Source: Steinernema hermaphroditum | Lineage: Eukaryota > Nematoda > Chromadorea > Rhabditida > Steinernematidae | NCBI GenBank assembly: GCA_030435675.1 | Contig: CM059625.1 | Coordinates: forward strand, 13,702,001 to 13,766,000 | Length of the DNA: 64,000 nucleotides | Direction: 5' to 3' | Shown here: positions 26,103 through 36,532 of the stretch, one piece after another | How positions within the stretch are numbered: position 1 is the first letter of the stretch | Layout: each line of letters starts with the position of its first letter | The notes under the pieces: generated by a model | The model's input: the letters and a program-made list of their open reading frames with translations, nothing else | Told to the model about the DNA's origin: nothing | The model's database searches: none | Made by a program: the position numbers and the translations under genes

Positions 26103-27540
26103 TTTTATGAACATTTCTCGCCAGCACACTGCAACATTATTCATTTTACATACGGTCAGTACCTAAGCCATTTCGTTATATGTTCTGCCTACATTCCTCA
26201 AACATTTTCAAACTTCTATTCTTCTGTCTGTACATTGTTGTTTCTACTCGACGCGTAGTGTCCAGTTGTGAATTGAATGAATTTATTTGCAATATCTAAG
26301 GTTTTTCACAAAGTTGCACCCATATATAATCACCGATCGAGTATGAAAGACCTCGTTCTCGCTCTGCTTCTCTCCTAGGCGTCATGGCTTCAAGTCTCGA
26401 GCATTGGAAGATGTTGATGTTGGCGCAACACCAGCTTCGGTTTTCTTCATCTGGCCTTTTCTTTCGTCCAGTCCAGGCACTGCCGCTGGAAGCCATCAGA
26501 ACTTCAGCCTTATTGGTGTCCCATATGTGAAGTCAGTGGTGGGCGACCAAGACCAGCTGAGCAGTCACGGGCGGCCTCACCTAGCCGCGAAGACGGTCAC
26601 CTTTGAAAGAATATTTTTGCTCAGCCAGGAGGAACGTTAAAGCGATTGTATACCTCTGCTGCACCAGGATGGGAGCGACTCATTTCTCGCCGTAGTCTGC
26701 CAGCGCTGGGTTCCTACCGACTTCACGATGTCATCTCTCCAGCGTTTTCTTGGTCTCCAGTTGTGAATGTTTCTTATTTTCAGTTAAATTTCTTGAAAAC
26801 GAAATAAAAAATCTTGTTACAAACTTCCTTGGATTTTTGTTGCATGTCACGTTAGTGCAGAGTAGTGCTATGAAGTGAATCAAAACTCGTAGTAAAGGCG
26901 TCATAATATTGCAGATTAAGGTATTGCAGAATCGAGTTAAAGCCGTAGCCCACTTCACGGCTAGATGTTGGAATACGATTCGGCCAGACGTACTTATGTG
27001 GATTACTCCCCTGATCAGGAATTGAACAAAAAACACCGAGTGGGGCGTGAAGCGTTTGGGTTGTGCATTATTGCTTGTAGACTCTGTCAGGTTTAGAAGT
27101 TGCTGTACAGAATCATAGTCGTCGGATATGTCGGATTGTTGAATTCTTACACAATCTTGAACACCATCTAGTGTGTGAACAAGACCATAAACAATACAAC
27201 CCTCTTGTGTACTAGAGCACCGCAATGCACACATCTCTATCTTATCTCACCGAGTCATTCTATTCGTATTTTTCAGTGACATAAATAGTGATGAATGAAT
27301 GCTACCGTACTTTCTTCACCATCATCATAACTATGCTGTCCTTTGCTTATCGTTGCAGGTCTGTATCCCAAACCGAAACAGATGTAACTTAATGGATTTT
27401 ATTCTATGGACCACCAGAATAACCAGACAACTTTACAGGAATTACTTTTGATATGACAAAGTCACAAAGATGACAAAATAGAGTGCTGGTACATAAAGAG
27501 ATCGGGATCAAATTCATTGCTCACACGTACGGCGGTTTCT
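26103..27540. other. Intergenic with a LINE remnant
   Basis: Lies between the 3' ends of the SUMO-motif gene and the convergent ENY2 gene. It contains the LINE 3' fragment listed separately and a minus-strand AATAAA at 27403-27398 that could serve ENY2. Other open frames look accidental. Confidence 0.45.
26637..26755 (-). mobile_element. LINE (RTE-like) 3'-terminal fragment
   Basis: On the minus strand this stretch reads WRPRKRWRDDIVKSVG, then QRWQTTARN, and stops at 26637. This is the typical end of RTE-type LINE polyproteins (RPxxRWxDDIVK...W...A..R). Nothing LINE-like was found upstream of it, so the copy is 5'-truncated and dead, as usual for LINEs. The following 240 bp (26400-26636) may be its 3' UTR. 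Confidence 0.5.
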
Positions 27541-28053
27541 TCACTGTTCGTGGGGCTGGGCCGGGTCCTGAGCCTGAGCCTGAGCTTGAGCCTGAGCCTG
27601 GGCCTGGGCCTGGGCCTGGGCCTGGGCCTGGGCCTGGGCCTGGGCCTGGGCCTGGGCCTGGGCCTCAGCCTGGGCCTGAGCCTGAGCCTGAGCCTGCTCC
27701 TCCTGCTCAAAACCGGAGAACTCTCCGAGCTTGTCGTTAACAAACTGGCGGATCTCGCCAACGATCTCGTCCTTGATCTCCTTCGGGATGTCGCGACGAG
27801 CCTGCTCGCGGACGGCCTCAACGACGTCGTCCAAGGTGATAGTCTCGACGCCCTTCTCCTCGATGACGGCACGGCAACGATCCTCCAAACGCTGGATCCA
27901 GCCGGAGCTGTGCAGACGTTCGCGGAGCAAGGCGCGGATGCGGTCGCGATGACCTTCCTTCTCGAAGGCGCGCTCCATCCTGTACTTCTCGACCTCGCGC
28001 TCGTTGGGAGCTTCCTGGGGTTCCTGGGGTTCCTGGGGTGCTTGGCCAGACAT
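27541..28053 (-). CDS. ENY2: ENY2/Sus1 family protein with Ala-Gln repeat tail
   Basis: ENY2 (yeast Sus1) is a small helical protein shared by the SAGA histone deubiquitinase module and the TREX-2 mRNA export complex. This single-exon gene gives 170 residues. After a PQEPQEPQEAP leader, residues about 17-112 match the family along its whole length: RDRIRALLRERLHSSGW, IQRLEDRCRAVIEEKG, ITLDDVVEAVREQ, IPKEIKDEIVGEIRQFV. The roughly 100-residue core equals a normal ENY2. It is followed by a tail of nearly uninterrupted Ala-Gln dipeptides to the stop, which normal family members lack. The start was chosen as the first ATG after an acceptor-like CTACTTCAG 27 nt upstream, probably a spliced-leader site. 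It faces the SUMO-motif gene tail to tail. Confidence 0.88.
   Translation of the reverse strand: MSGQAPQEPQEPQEAPNEREVEKYRMERAFEKEGHRDRIRALLRERLHSSGWIQRLEDRCRAVIEEKGVETITLDDVVEAVREQARRDIPKEIKDEIVGEIRQFVNDKLGEFSGFEQEEQAQAQAQAQAEAQAQAQAQAQAQAQAQAQAQAQAQAQAQAQAQDPAQPHEQ
27568..27695. repeat. Hexanucleotide repeat (GCCTGG / GCCTGA)n
   Basis: About 21 copies of a 6-bp unit, mostly GCCTGG with GCCTGA variants at both ends. On the minus strand it is read as GCC-CAG and encodes the Ala-Gln tail of the ENY2-like protein. The length being a multiple of three keeps the frame open. Confidence 0.95.
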
Positions 28054-29390
28054 AGTAGTTGGTTTTAAAGACGCTACCTGAAGTAGTGCAGTGTGCCACA
28101 AACGAAAAGAGAAGACCGCGAAAGGAGAGAATTTACGCGCACGCACGGATGTGGTTTACTCAAATGAAGCGCGGAATATACCGCATGTGGTTAAGGCGAG
28201 TCGAGTGTCGCTAGGCAACGGAGTCGACAAGGCGGATCGGGCATGCCGACGTATTTAGACGAACGGCGAATTAATTCACAGATGGCAAGAGTTGGAGTGG
28301 CGTCGCCAGGCAGCCTTCGGCAGCCGCAGAGGAAAACAATCGATCTTCCTGGGAGGGTTGTGCGAACACTACGCCGCGGGTCGTCGCGACCACACACATT
28401 TTCGTCTCTTATCAATGGGTGACACATCTCAAGCGACGCAGTCAGTCCACAAATATAATATGTTTAACAATGCAATTACACTTTTTTTCATGAAAAGTGG
28501 AACTTTTACACACGTGAACGCTGTTAAAGGCGTACAACAAAACTTGCTCTTATGGGACAATTACAAAAGGCCCTAATGGATTGCGTAATAGAAATTCCGA
28601 GAGATAAGCGAGTAGCTGTTATCATTGAAGGCGAGCAACCGCATCTATAGAGATTAGCGCTGCTATGTTTTTGGCCGTGCTCAGAAAGTGAGTGTCTAAT
28701 AGGAATGAATGGAGAGCAGAGGAAGGCACCGCGACCTGAGCCGCGTGATACTGAGGAATGAGCTTGAGTGAAGGCGCCGCTTCCGTTCGCACGCGTTCGC
28801 ATCGCCAAAAAACGCGCATATGATTAACGCTAGATGGAACTCGCTTCAAGAGACGATCTACAGCCGAAGGGCCAAATCACATTAAGCACAAAAGAGGCCA
28901 GAGGACAGGGGTCATCTTTCTATTGTTATCTCGTTGAACGTTGCCTACCTTAAGGGTGTTAAAAGTGCCTATGGTCATAGTCTACTAGCAGCATTGTGAA
29001 CAGCGTAGACAGAGGCAAGTGCATGGTTCGAACGTTTGATATTCAGTAAGGGGTGTCTGTAAGAGCTTCTGTCGTACTGGAGGCAATGGTTATTCGACGG
29101 GCTTGCCTGTGATGCTTGTAGTTTGTGCAAAACATTGAATGTAACTCAAGCGAGCACTAAACATGAGAATCCTGATTGTTGTGAGAACTCCATGTATCTT
29201 TAGTATCAGCCTCAATGTGAGAATGTAAAAATAGAGCGGACTGATGTATTCGTTGCACATTTATTGACATCCAATAGACACTATCAAGACCTTGAGAACA
29301 TTACTGCTGAGGTTAAAGCACACTATGTCTTTTACAAAACAGAAGGAAAATAAGCAAATGACCCGCATTTAAAAGAAATGATGAAGGAGC
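28054..29390. other. Intergenic between ENY2 and ING genes
   Basis: Holds the ENY2 promoter on its left and the 3' end of the ING gene on its right. A minus-strand polyadenylation signal (AATAAA) lies near 29260, about 130 nt past the ING stop. Open frames on the minus strand around 28190-28850 overlap each other and have no recognisable domain. Confidence 0.45.
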
Positions 29391-30751
29391 TCAATCGAGA
29401 CTCTTTCTCTTCTTCGTGTTGTCTCCTTCTTCGGCACATAGAGAGCAGTACCAGGTGCCTTTGGGCGAAGAATTCAAGCCGACACACTTGAAATGGAACC
29501 ACTCGATGGGGCACTTATCGTTGTCGCACATCACCATTCGGCCGTAGGATACCTGAAGGAAGTCAGTAGTAGTCATGTTTTAGACAATGCCAATTCTCAC
29601 CTGTTTACAATGACAGTAAGTAGGCTCGTTGGGATCGATGGGGATGTCGGGAACAAGCTTGCTCGTGTCAAATGGCACAAATGCGTCTGCTTCTAAAAAC
29701 AGGACCATCTCTACAATGTTTTATAAGGGCGTATGTCACTTTATAAGCTCTCATGATAAAATAAACGCGGGTAAGAACGATTTTAGCTAAGATGCTTACA
29801 TAGGAACCAATCAACTAAAGTATGCAGTGATTATTCAAAGAAGCCGATTAAGGCTGACTCATGTTCCTATCATCCAAAAACGTAATTCCTTCCGAAGAAA
29901 TTACCTCAACCTATCTACAATTTGGTATCATCTGCCCTGATATGGCTTTTAAGCAGGGATTAAATCAAATCTGAGAATGCAGTATTGACGGGATCGTTTC
30001 TTGACGAGCATAATCGAGATTCCATGGCAAATGCGATAGCATAAAAACGTACGCCCTCCGTCGTCGTTTGTGGTTTTCCGATTCTGAGTTGTACGTCTTC
30101 GACGTTTCGGCTCTGAGTCTCCAACTGAAAGAAGCCACTTGAGAATATGCTGAAAGTTATGCAAATTCCTACAGGCGGCAAGTGTTTCCTTCCGCTCGTC
30201 GATCAGCTTGTCAAGAGCATCCCTGAGTCCATCCCTTTCGACATCCAGCTTCACAACAACCTGGTCGACAGCTTGATACATCTCGTCAGCAAGTTTCACT
30301 TTTTTGTTTGAAAGTGAAAGTGCACGGTTATAAAGTTGCTGAAATTCAGTGAATTCACGTTCGTCATCGGCCAAATAATAGGTGCTTATGGTTTCAAAGC
30401 TCTGTAATTGTCGGGCATGTAATTAAGGGCTACGAGTGCGCCGATAGAATGTCACGCAATTTTCCGAAAGTACAATTCTAAAGAGCAAACCTTAATATGC
30501 TTGCGTTCCTTGTCCGCGGAAGGTGACGATAAACTGCGCCAGTTCTCGCACAACTGCTGGAACTGATAGTCGGCTTCGTGTAGCAGTTGATCGGCTTCAA
30601 CATCGAGCTGGTGCATATCTCGCAGCTTCCTCTTCAGCACTGGATCCAGGGTCTTCAACGCTTTTCGGCATGCTTCACGCCGTTCGATGATGGATCCGCG
30701 TCGGGGCCGTCGCCTTGCGGGTTTATCGGTATTCGCCGGAGGAGATTTCAT
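29391..30751 (-). CDS. ING family PHD-finger protein
   Basis: ING proteins read H3K4me3 and recruit histone acetyltransferase or deacetylase complexes. Five exons give 271 residues: 30751-30491, 30401-30173, 30124-30053, 29692-29601 and 29552-29391. The N-terminal half is the helical ING domain ([20 protein letters not shown], then [20 protein letters not shown]). A basic nuclear signal ([12 protein letters not shown], about residue 170) precedes the PHD finger (about 208-255): [50 protein letters not shown]. All C4HC3 zinc ligands and the aromatic-cage Tyr and Trp are present. Phases only match with the reading that yields the basic NLS, which supports the model. Assignment to ING1/2 or ING3 type is left open. 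Confidence 0.93.
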
Positions 30752-30975
30752 TGAATAGAGGCTTTGCAAATAAAAAGAGATTTTTTTTGCGTTGTTGTTT
30801 GTTGAGTGAAATTGGAGGGATCCATGTCGGTGTGGGACCCGTCCTGTACAATTCCCACGTTGCATCGCTTTAGTATCGATGCAGTTGTGCGACAGAATAT
30901 TGTGAACGTGTGAACAGCGCATATAATTTTTGGCTGTCATAAAATCTTGCTCAGAGTTTCCGCTAAAAAGAAAGA
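30752..30975. promoter_or_regulatory. Compact bidirectional promoter between ING and SHG1-like genes
   Basis: Only 224 bp separate the two divergent start codons, including both 5' UTRs, so the promoters must overlap. No TATA box is clear; the segment contains a T-rich run and small inverted motifs of unknown meaning. Confidence 0.6.
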
Positions 30976-32037
30976 ATGCCATTGGACAAGAATGATCCCG
31001 AGAACCAGCGAATATGCAAAGCGACGATGGATCAGTACAAGCGAAGCGGACTGTTCGACAAAATTCGGAAAGAGGTTGTTGCCCAGCTTATGGCAAATGT
31101 AAGTCAACTTGTCGTGTCACGTATCCGAATCAAATTGTGCTTTCTTCATAGTGGATATCTAGTTTACCTTTTTCCTTTCGTTGAAAACAGAAGGAACGGT
31201 ATCAGTCTATCTACCATATTATCTTCATAACACTTTCCTGTTCGATATCTATCCCTGCATGTCACAACTCTTTAACTTTCAGGAGTCGCTCCATGAGCAA
31301 ATATTCTCTGACTGCCTACCGATGATTGAGAAGGTGCTCGAAACCAAAAATCCCTCCAATGCGACGATCGCCGAGGCTAATCAAAAATTGAAGCAGCAAA
31401 TGGTTTTGCATCCGGTTCGCAGAAACACTTCAGTCGTTGCCGAGGTCGAGAAGGTGACTTAAGTGCTTCGAATGCATTTGTAAACTTCCGTTCAGAAGGT
31501 TGAAGTCACCCTCGATGTGCACGAGCACATCAAAGACGTTGAACGCCTTGTCCGGAAGACAATGGGACTGCCGGAGAAGCAAGAGGTGGCGACTCCTCCG
31601 CCTCCACCGCCACCTCCGGCACTTCCGCCTCTCGCGCCATCTGAAGCGGTCACCGAATGCGCGCCACCTCCCCCGCCGCCTCCACCACCAAAGATCGAAT
31701 ACGACGATGAGCCTTGTTCGTCACGCTCACTCTTCAATGAGCACATTGAGTACACAGTTGACAGCCAGGAAGAGGTGCTCATGGAGGTGTCGGATGGAGA
31801 GGATGACTTGGACAAAACAACACATGTTTCGGGATCAGAAGGTGCGTCCGACGATGACGTGGAGCAAAGTGAACCTGTTGTGCAGTCTGCACCCGAGAAT
31901 AAACCCTCAAATGTGAGTTCGACTTCTGTAGGGCGTCTAGTAGTCATCGCTTTCAGGAGGAAGCCGCGACCAGCTACAATGGCCGATCAAAACGACAACC
32001 GAAGAGGCGAAATGATGATACATACGTTTATTATTAA
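30976..32037 (+). CDS. BOD1/SHG1-domain protein
   Basis: BOD1 family members act at kinetochores, and the SHG1 branch is part of Set1/COMPASS H3K4 methyltransferase complexes. Four exons give 263 residues: 30976-31098, 31283-31453, 31496-31912 and 31957-32037. The N-terminal 100 residues fit the family's helical domain (MDQYKRSGLFDKIRKEVVAQ, then IFSDCLPMIEKVLE). The middle carries two runs of eight or nine prolines (about 115-160), candidate profilin, SH3 or WW ligands. An acidic serine-containing stretch follows (SDGEDDLDK, SGSEGASDDD), and the end is basic (RSKRQPKRRND), a likely nuclear signal. A polyadenylation signal (AATAAA) lies at 32108. The gene is head-to-head with the ING gene. 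Family membership rests on a short domain, so it is less certain than for its neighbours. Confidence 0.75.
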
Positions 32038-32196
32038 AATATTCTGAGCTGTATATTGATGTATGAAATGCAAAATGAACACCGAAAAATGAGTGAGAAT
32101 TCTTGCAAATAAACGAAAAGAAATCAAAAACAGCAAAAAAAAAACTCAAAGCCTAGAATCGCCAGAGACATAATGGAAGTAAAGCGCTGCCATTTC

Positions 32197-32275
32197 AAAT
32201 GTCTGTGTGGCTCATCGCGAACGTTCTCTGTTTGTAAGCGGGCGGTGTCGGGTTCGGTTCCCCTCGGGGTCCTTA
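32197..32275 (+). repeat. Possible tRNA-derived (SINE-like) sequence
   Basis: A GGGTTCGGTTCCCC stem-loop closely resembles a tRNA T-arm/B box, and a TGGCTCA A-box-like motif lies about 45 bp upstream. A full cloverleaf cannot be drawn, so it is not called a tRNA gene. It adjoins the tandem repeat, so both may belong to one repeat family. Confidence 0.25.
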
Positions 32276-32306
32276 TTTTGTGTGGGTGTTTTCTCCTGCT
32301 ACATGC

Positions 32307-32436
32307 CAAAATCGTCAATTTGACAAAATCGTCAACTTGACAAAATTGTCAACTTGACAAAATCGTCAATTTGACAAAATCGTCAACTTGACAAAATTGT
32401 CAACTTGACAAAATCGTCAATTTGACAAAATAGTCA
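32307..32436. repeat. 17-bp tandem repeat with 51-bp higher-order period
   Basis: Seven full copies and one partial copy of CAAAATCGTCAATTTGA-like units start at 32307 and repeat every 17 bp. Three variants (CG..AATTT, CG..AACTT, TTG..AACTT) recur in the same order, giving a 51-bp higher-order unit repeated just over twice. Confidence 0.9.
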
Positions 32437-35400
32437 CGCGGTTGTTAAAACTACAGGGCTCGCCCTTCGGGTTCCCAACGAATTTAAGCTTAAAATGACG
32501 ATTTTTGAATGACGATTTTGTCTGGTTGCCGTTTTCTCCATGCTCACGAAAAAACACACACACACAAACAGACCAACAGACCCGTCGGTTCTCCGTTTAT
32601 ATATAGGGGATGAAGCAGCATCTCTCTACGAGATCAAGTTCTGCTCAAATTTTCTTCAATGAAATAAGAACACGAGCTGCAAACTTTGATGAACTTTCGA
32701 CTTCCTATGAACTTTACGCTTATCATGCTGGTGAAGTACCAAAAATCATAAAGCAGTGATAACCTCTAATTCCTTTATAATGCCAAAAGCAAACAGCAAG
32801 CTTGTCGTTGTATATCAATGATGAATTATTTTGCAAGCAGCCAACAATGCCCGAAGCGAGCCGATAGCGAAAACAAAGCGACCGTTCATAAGTACCCCCC
32901 CCCCCTTTGCCTAAGCAATGATTATTGTCATTGTAAAATCTTTCACCCGACGGGTAGGCGGATTCAGACTATAACCTCTTTGTTGAAAGTATCCGTCATC
33001 GCTGTTGTTTCATTCAAGAGTTAATTATTTATTTGCAGATGTGGGTGTGTTTTGCGCAGTTAAAATAAAAGACATCTTGACTTATTTATCTACAATGTGC
33101 ATTGTGAAGATAGTAGGGCTTCCAGGATGGGATTGAAAAGGGCCTACACTAGGTTGATTTACCCTTGAATACTCAAACATCCTCGGGCCCACAGTGTCAA
33201 GCGACATAAAAATTTTTGCAACATGTGTTCATTTAAGCGCTTTGTGATCATTTTTTATCATCTATTTTTCGACTTTGTGATCAAAGTGGTTAGGTTTGTG
33301 AGCTTCTAGGCATGTTGAAGGATAGAAAAACGATTTGGTATTTGGAATGTACTGCAGAGGAACTGTAGAAGTTTGAGTTCCTCTCGTTCACTTCGGTCAG
33401 ATTTATCCCCCCAAAATGTTTGAAAACGAGATGCCTCTGCAGTCCATAGCGTACGTTAGGGCGTGACTCTTTTCGTAGTATTTCTGACATCAAGTTTTCT
33501 CCAGGAAAACGTTGTGTTGAAAGTTGAAAAGAAACACTTTCACCAGGACACGTAAGAATTCCGTGCTTTCCTTGAAATCTTAGTTGAAGAGCTTTGCAGT
33601 TTTGGTGCTGATATTCGTTCCCTAAATGAAAATCAGCTACAAACGGTACGGTCGTCACGCAAGATGACTAACGTTCTGACTCAATATTAAAACATTCAAT
33701 TGTGGTCGGTTTACTATACAGAGGCGGCTGGCTCTACTCAGGCTTCTTCGCTCACTGCCGGCTACGGTAGCTCTGCATATTTATCGATGTTTTGTTCTTG
33801 TGCAAGGCGATGCCGTCTAGTCGCAAATCTTTCGACTTGCATACGTAATGAAGTATCTCACTGTATACATTATGTAATTCGGCCATGTACAGTCTGCGAT
33901 GTCTAAGAGGGGGGCCGACGTTTCTGATGATCGTGCGCCAATAGATACAGAATAGTCATAATAGCTATTGATTGAATAAAAGCAAATGTTGCAGTGACAG
34001 TTTATTTGCTTTAAGCCAGACAGTGCGGAGCTGAAGAGTCGCGGCGCAGTGCCGCCTTCCCGACCGTTGCTTAATGATGACCCTCCGCTATCGCTTCTGC
34101 TAAACTCGTGGCCATCGATGATAACAGCTTTGAATTCGCTACGTAGTGTTCAGTCTACTTCAGCACAATCTGTGGTGAATAGTCTCGTACGAGATGTTAT
34201 CTTTCACTTCCTCACTTTGCAAGTTGCACCGCTTTTGCTATGTTGATAATTTTGTTAAGGTCAAATTTGATACATTAGTTGCATAAATTAACTTTTCTTC
34301 TAAATTTTGCACAAGTGACGATGGTCATTTGTTTCTCTTGTGGATAGCAATGCACCCTTAGGCAGCTCCGGCTGTCAGCAGGACTTTACTTTGCGAAATT
34401 CAGGTAAGAAAAATAGTGTGAATGGCCTTTGATTCGGCATTTGAACAGAACACCGCTACGCAACAATACTTCCGGTGTGGAGGGCAGCAGCTGTGCGTTA
34501 TTTCGGCACTTTTTTCTGCTCTTTTCTGTGAAGTGTTCTACTCAAAGACCGTTCTATTTATAACTCACATACGTTTCTGCAAATAATGACGAGAAGTTAG
34601 CTATGTTATTTGCTCGTTTTTTTTTCTGCAAAAAGACAATTCTGAAAATAACTTTGTGGCGTTAGCCCAAGTTCTCAGCATTCGCGTGCATACTTAGATC
34701 CTTCCGTTCATATAAAACGGGAATGAGCATTCTTATTTTTTGGTTTTCATTCATTTCAATACAACGGAAAGGTTTGATTTCATTGCAAGGCACTGAAAAT
34801 GCGCTGTGGCTAACTCCATATCCCTTTGAATTCGTTGAGATCTAATGAAATTCCTAACAAAGTATAAACATACCACAGTTCTTTTAGTTTGACCTCTAAT
34901 GTCATCATATTTATGAAACAGAAATGGGTATGCTGGTCACTCCATTGCATCTTGTCCTATCTGACGACATCATTACGTGGATTTTTTTTGCAAAAGTTCC
35001 CGGAAGTTTTTGAAGAACAACTCTGCAGAACGCACAATTAATCTTAGGTGACCATGCCCTTTTTTCGATTTCCTCCTATCATACGTGCACAAAACAGCGA
35101 TTGTCGCCAATTCATAAAGTACATATTTGGAGTAACAAGCTAGTTTGCAAATGCAATTAAATCTGCAGTGTCCAGTAATTATTCTCAAAGAGTATCGAAA
35201 AGTGGTTCTTTCACCATGTTGCAATGTAGGATCATAAAATCATTAATTATTTGCGGGAATGTTTATGAGTCTGTGAACTGACTACGGTAGCTGAGACCTT
35301 TGACTTGTGGTCAGGCCTTCTAAATTCCCTTAAACACATATCAAACACAAGAAAACGTCAATGAAAATTGGCGATTTCGAACTATTTGCTTACAGAGATA

Positions 35401-36532
35401 TAGTTAATAATCACTAAAATTATTTTAAAAATGCAACTTTGAGGTAAAAAATTCCTTTGTGCTAGAGGAATAGGCCTCCTTCGTATGTGACCGATCCACC
35501 GTACCGTTCGTCTTTTACTCCCTCAATGAACCGATGATTTATGCATAACTTGTGTTTTACTCCCATTCTGTTTTTTTTTGCGTCCGAACTTTTTTATACG
35601 CCTGAAATGCGCGTGGACGGAAAGCGAGTGGGAGGAGGTGAAGTCGACCCAAACAAGTGGACTAATCTGTGTATGTACATCGGTGTCCCGTGCGCTACGT
35701 AGGTGTGAACCTGAAAAACTTGTCAATTTTTCATGAGCATCTTCTCGATGGTGCGTCCACAGAGAGTGGCCCGGACGAGGATGGTCAACTCCTCCTTCAC
35801 AAATCTCTTTTTGTTATTTTTGGGTGCCCGTGCCCCTCTCTCGCATGGTTGAATAAATCCACGCGCTGCTTTAAAAGCTCTCCCTCTCTCGGAAGGTCTC
35901 ATCCTGGGCAAGTGGAGACTGATGCGACAACTCGCGCCACCCATTTCCACCTTAGCCACCCCCTTCTCTGAGCACTGGCACCAAACACTCGCTACTGGCG
36001 CTGGAAAGTCGGCTCGTTGAGGGAGGGATTGAACGCCTCGATCACCTGAAACCCTCGCTCCTCCCTTCCCATCTCCGATCAGGTTTATTTCCAGGGGCCA
36101 GGCGATCCGGTGTTGCTTGTTCGGCACGATTACAAACGAGCTACATCGCAGAAAGTGAGCGCTGCAAAAAGGTGCCGCCAATTGTGATCGCCCTATTACC
36201 ACAAGAACTTCAATCGTTTTCTTCCTGAGTGGCTAGGAAGCGGCTGCCCACTCTTGCTGACTCTTCCACTCCGACTCTGCTCTGCCCGCCTCCTAACTGT
36301 CTATTCACTGGTTGCCGCCGTCCGTCGGTGGCGCCAATGGACAGTGCCATCCGACAAGCGGCCGATCGCCATCAGCTCCTCAAATAATGCTGCAGAAGAA
36401 GAGCACGTCAAAGACAATGCTGTAACGGCGTCCAATTGTTCTTCAGATCCCTCCGCCGACATCTCTCCACTGAGCTGCTCGTTGTTATGCTTTTTATCCC
36501 TCAACGTCTGACGCGAATCATATGACGTTCAC

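Larger units (their letters stand above)
32038..36532. other. Long intergenic region with repeats, upstream of the LRIG gene
   Basis: Contains the tRNA-like stretch and 17-bp tandem repeat listed separately (32.2-32.4 kb), a (CA)n run near 32555 followed by a repeat-like TATATATAGGGG segment, and a poly-C run near 32897. From 32.9 kb to 36.5 kb no coding exon is recognisable. The longest frame (minus, 33290-33658, 122 codons) has no known motif. The right end must carry the promoter of the LRR/Ig receptor gene. Confidence 0.45.

Noticed and set aside
27483..28068. Plus-strand frames with Pro-Gly or Leu-Gly repeats across the hexanucleotide array
   Set aside because: The ENY2 homology on the minus strand explains the region; the plus-strand frames are read-throughs of the repeat.
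31492..31947. Gly/Ser-rich minus-strand frame of 151 codons
   Set aside because: Antisense to the proline-rich exon of the SHG1-like gene; the Gly runs are the complement of Pro codons.
32197..32275. A tRNA gene
   Set aside because: The T-arm-like hairpin is good, but no acceptor stem or anticodon arm can be paired; kept only as a possible tRNA-derived repeat.
32307..32436. Regular 17-bp repeats resembling a CRISPR array
   Set aside because: The units are contiguous with no unique spacers, in a eukaryotic genome; this is a simple tandem repeat.
33290..33658. 122-codon minus-strand frame in the long intergenic region
   Set aside because: No recognisable motif, no flanking exons and no codon bias; not supported enough to call a gene.
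35723..36202. 159-codon minus-strand frame upstream of the LRR/Ig receptor gene
   Set aside because: Overlapped by plus-strand frames, with no domain; it lies in the presumed promoter of the receptor gene.
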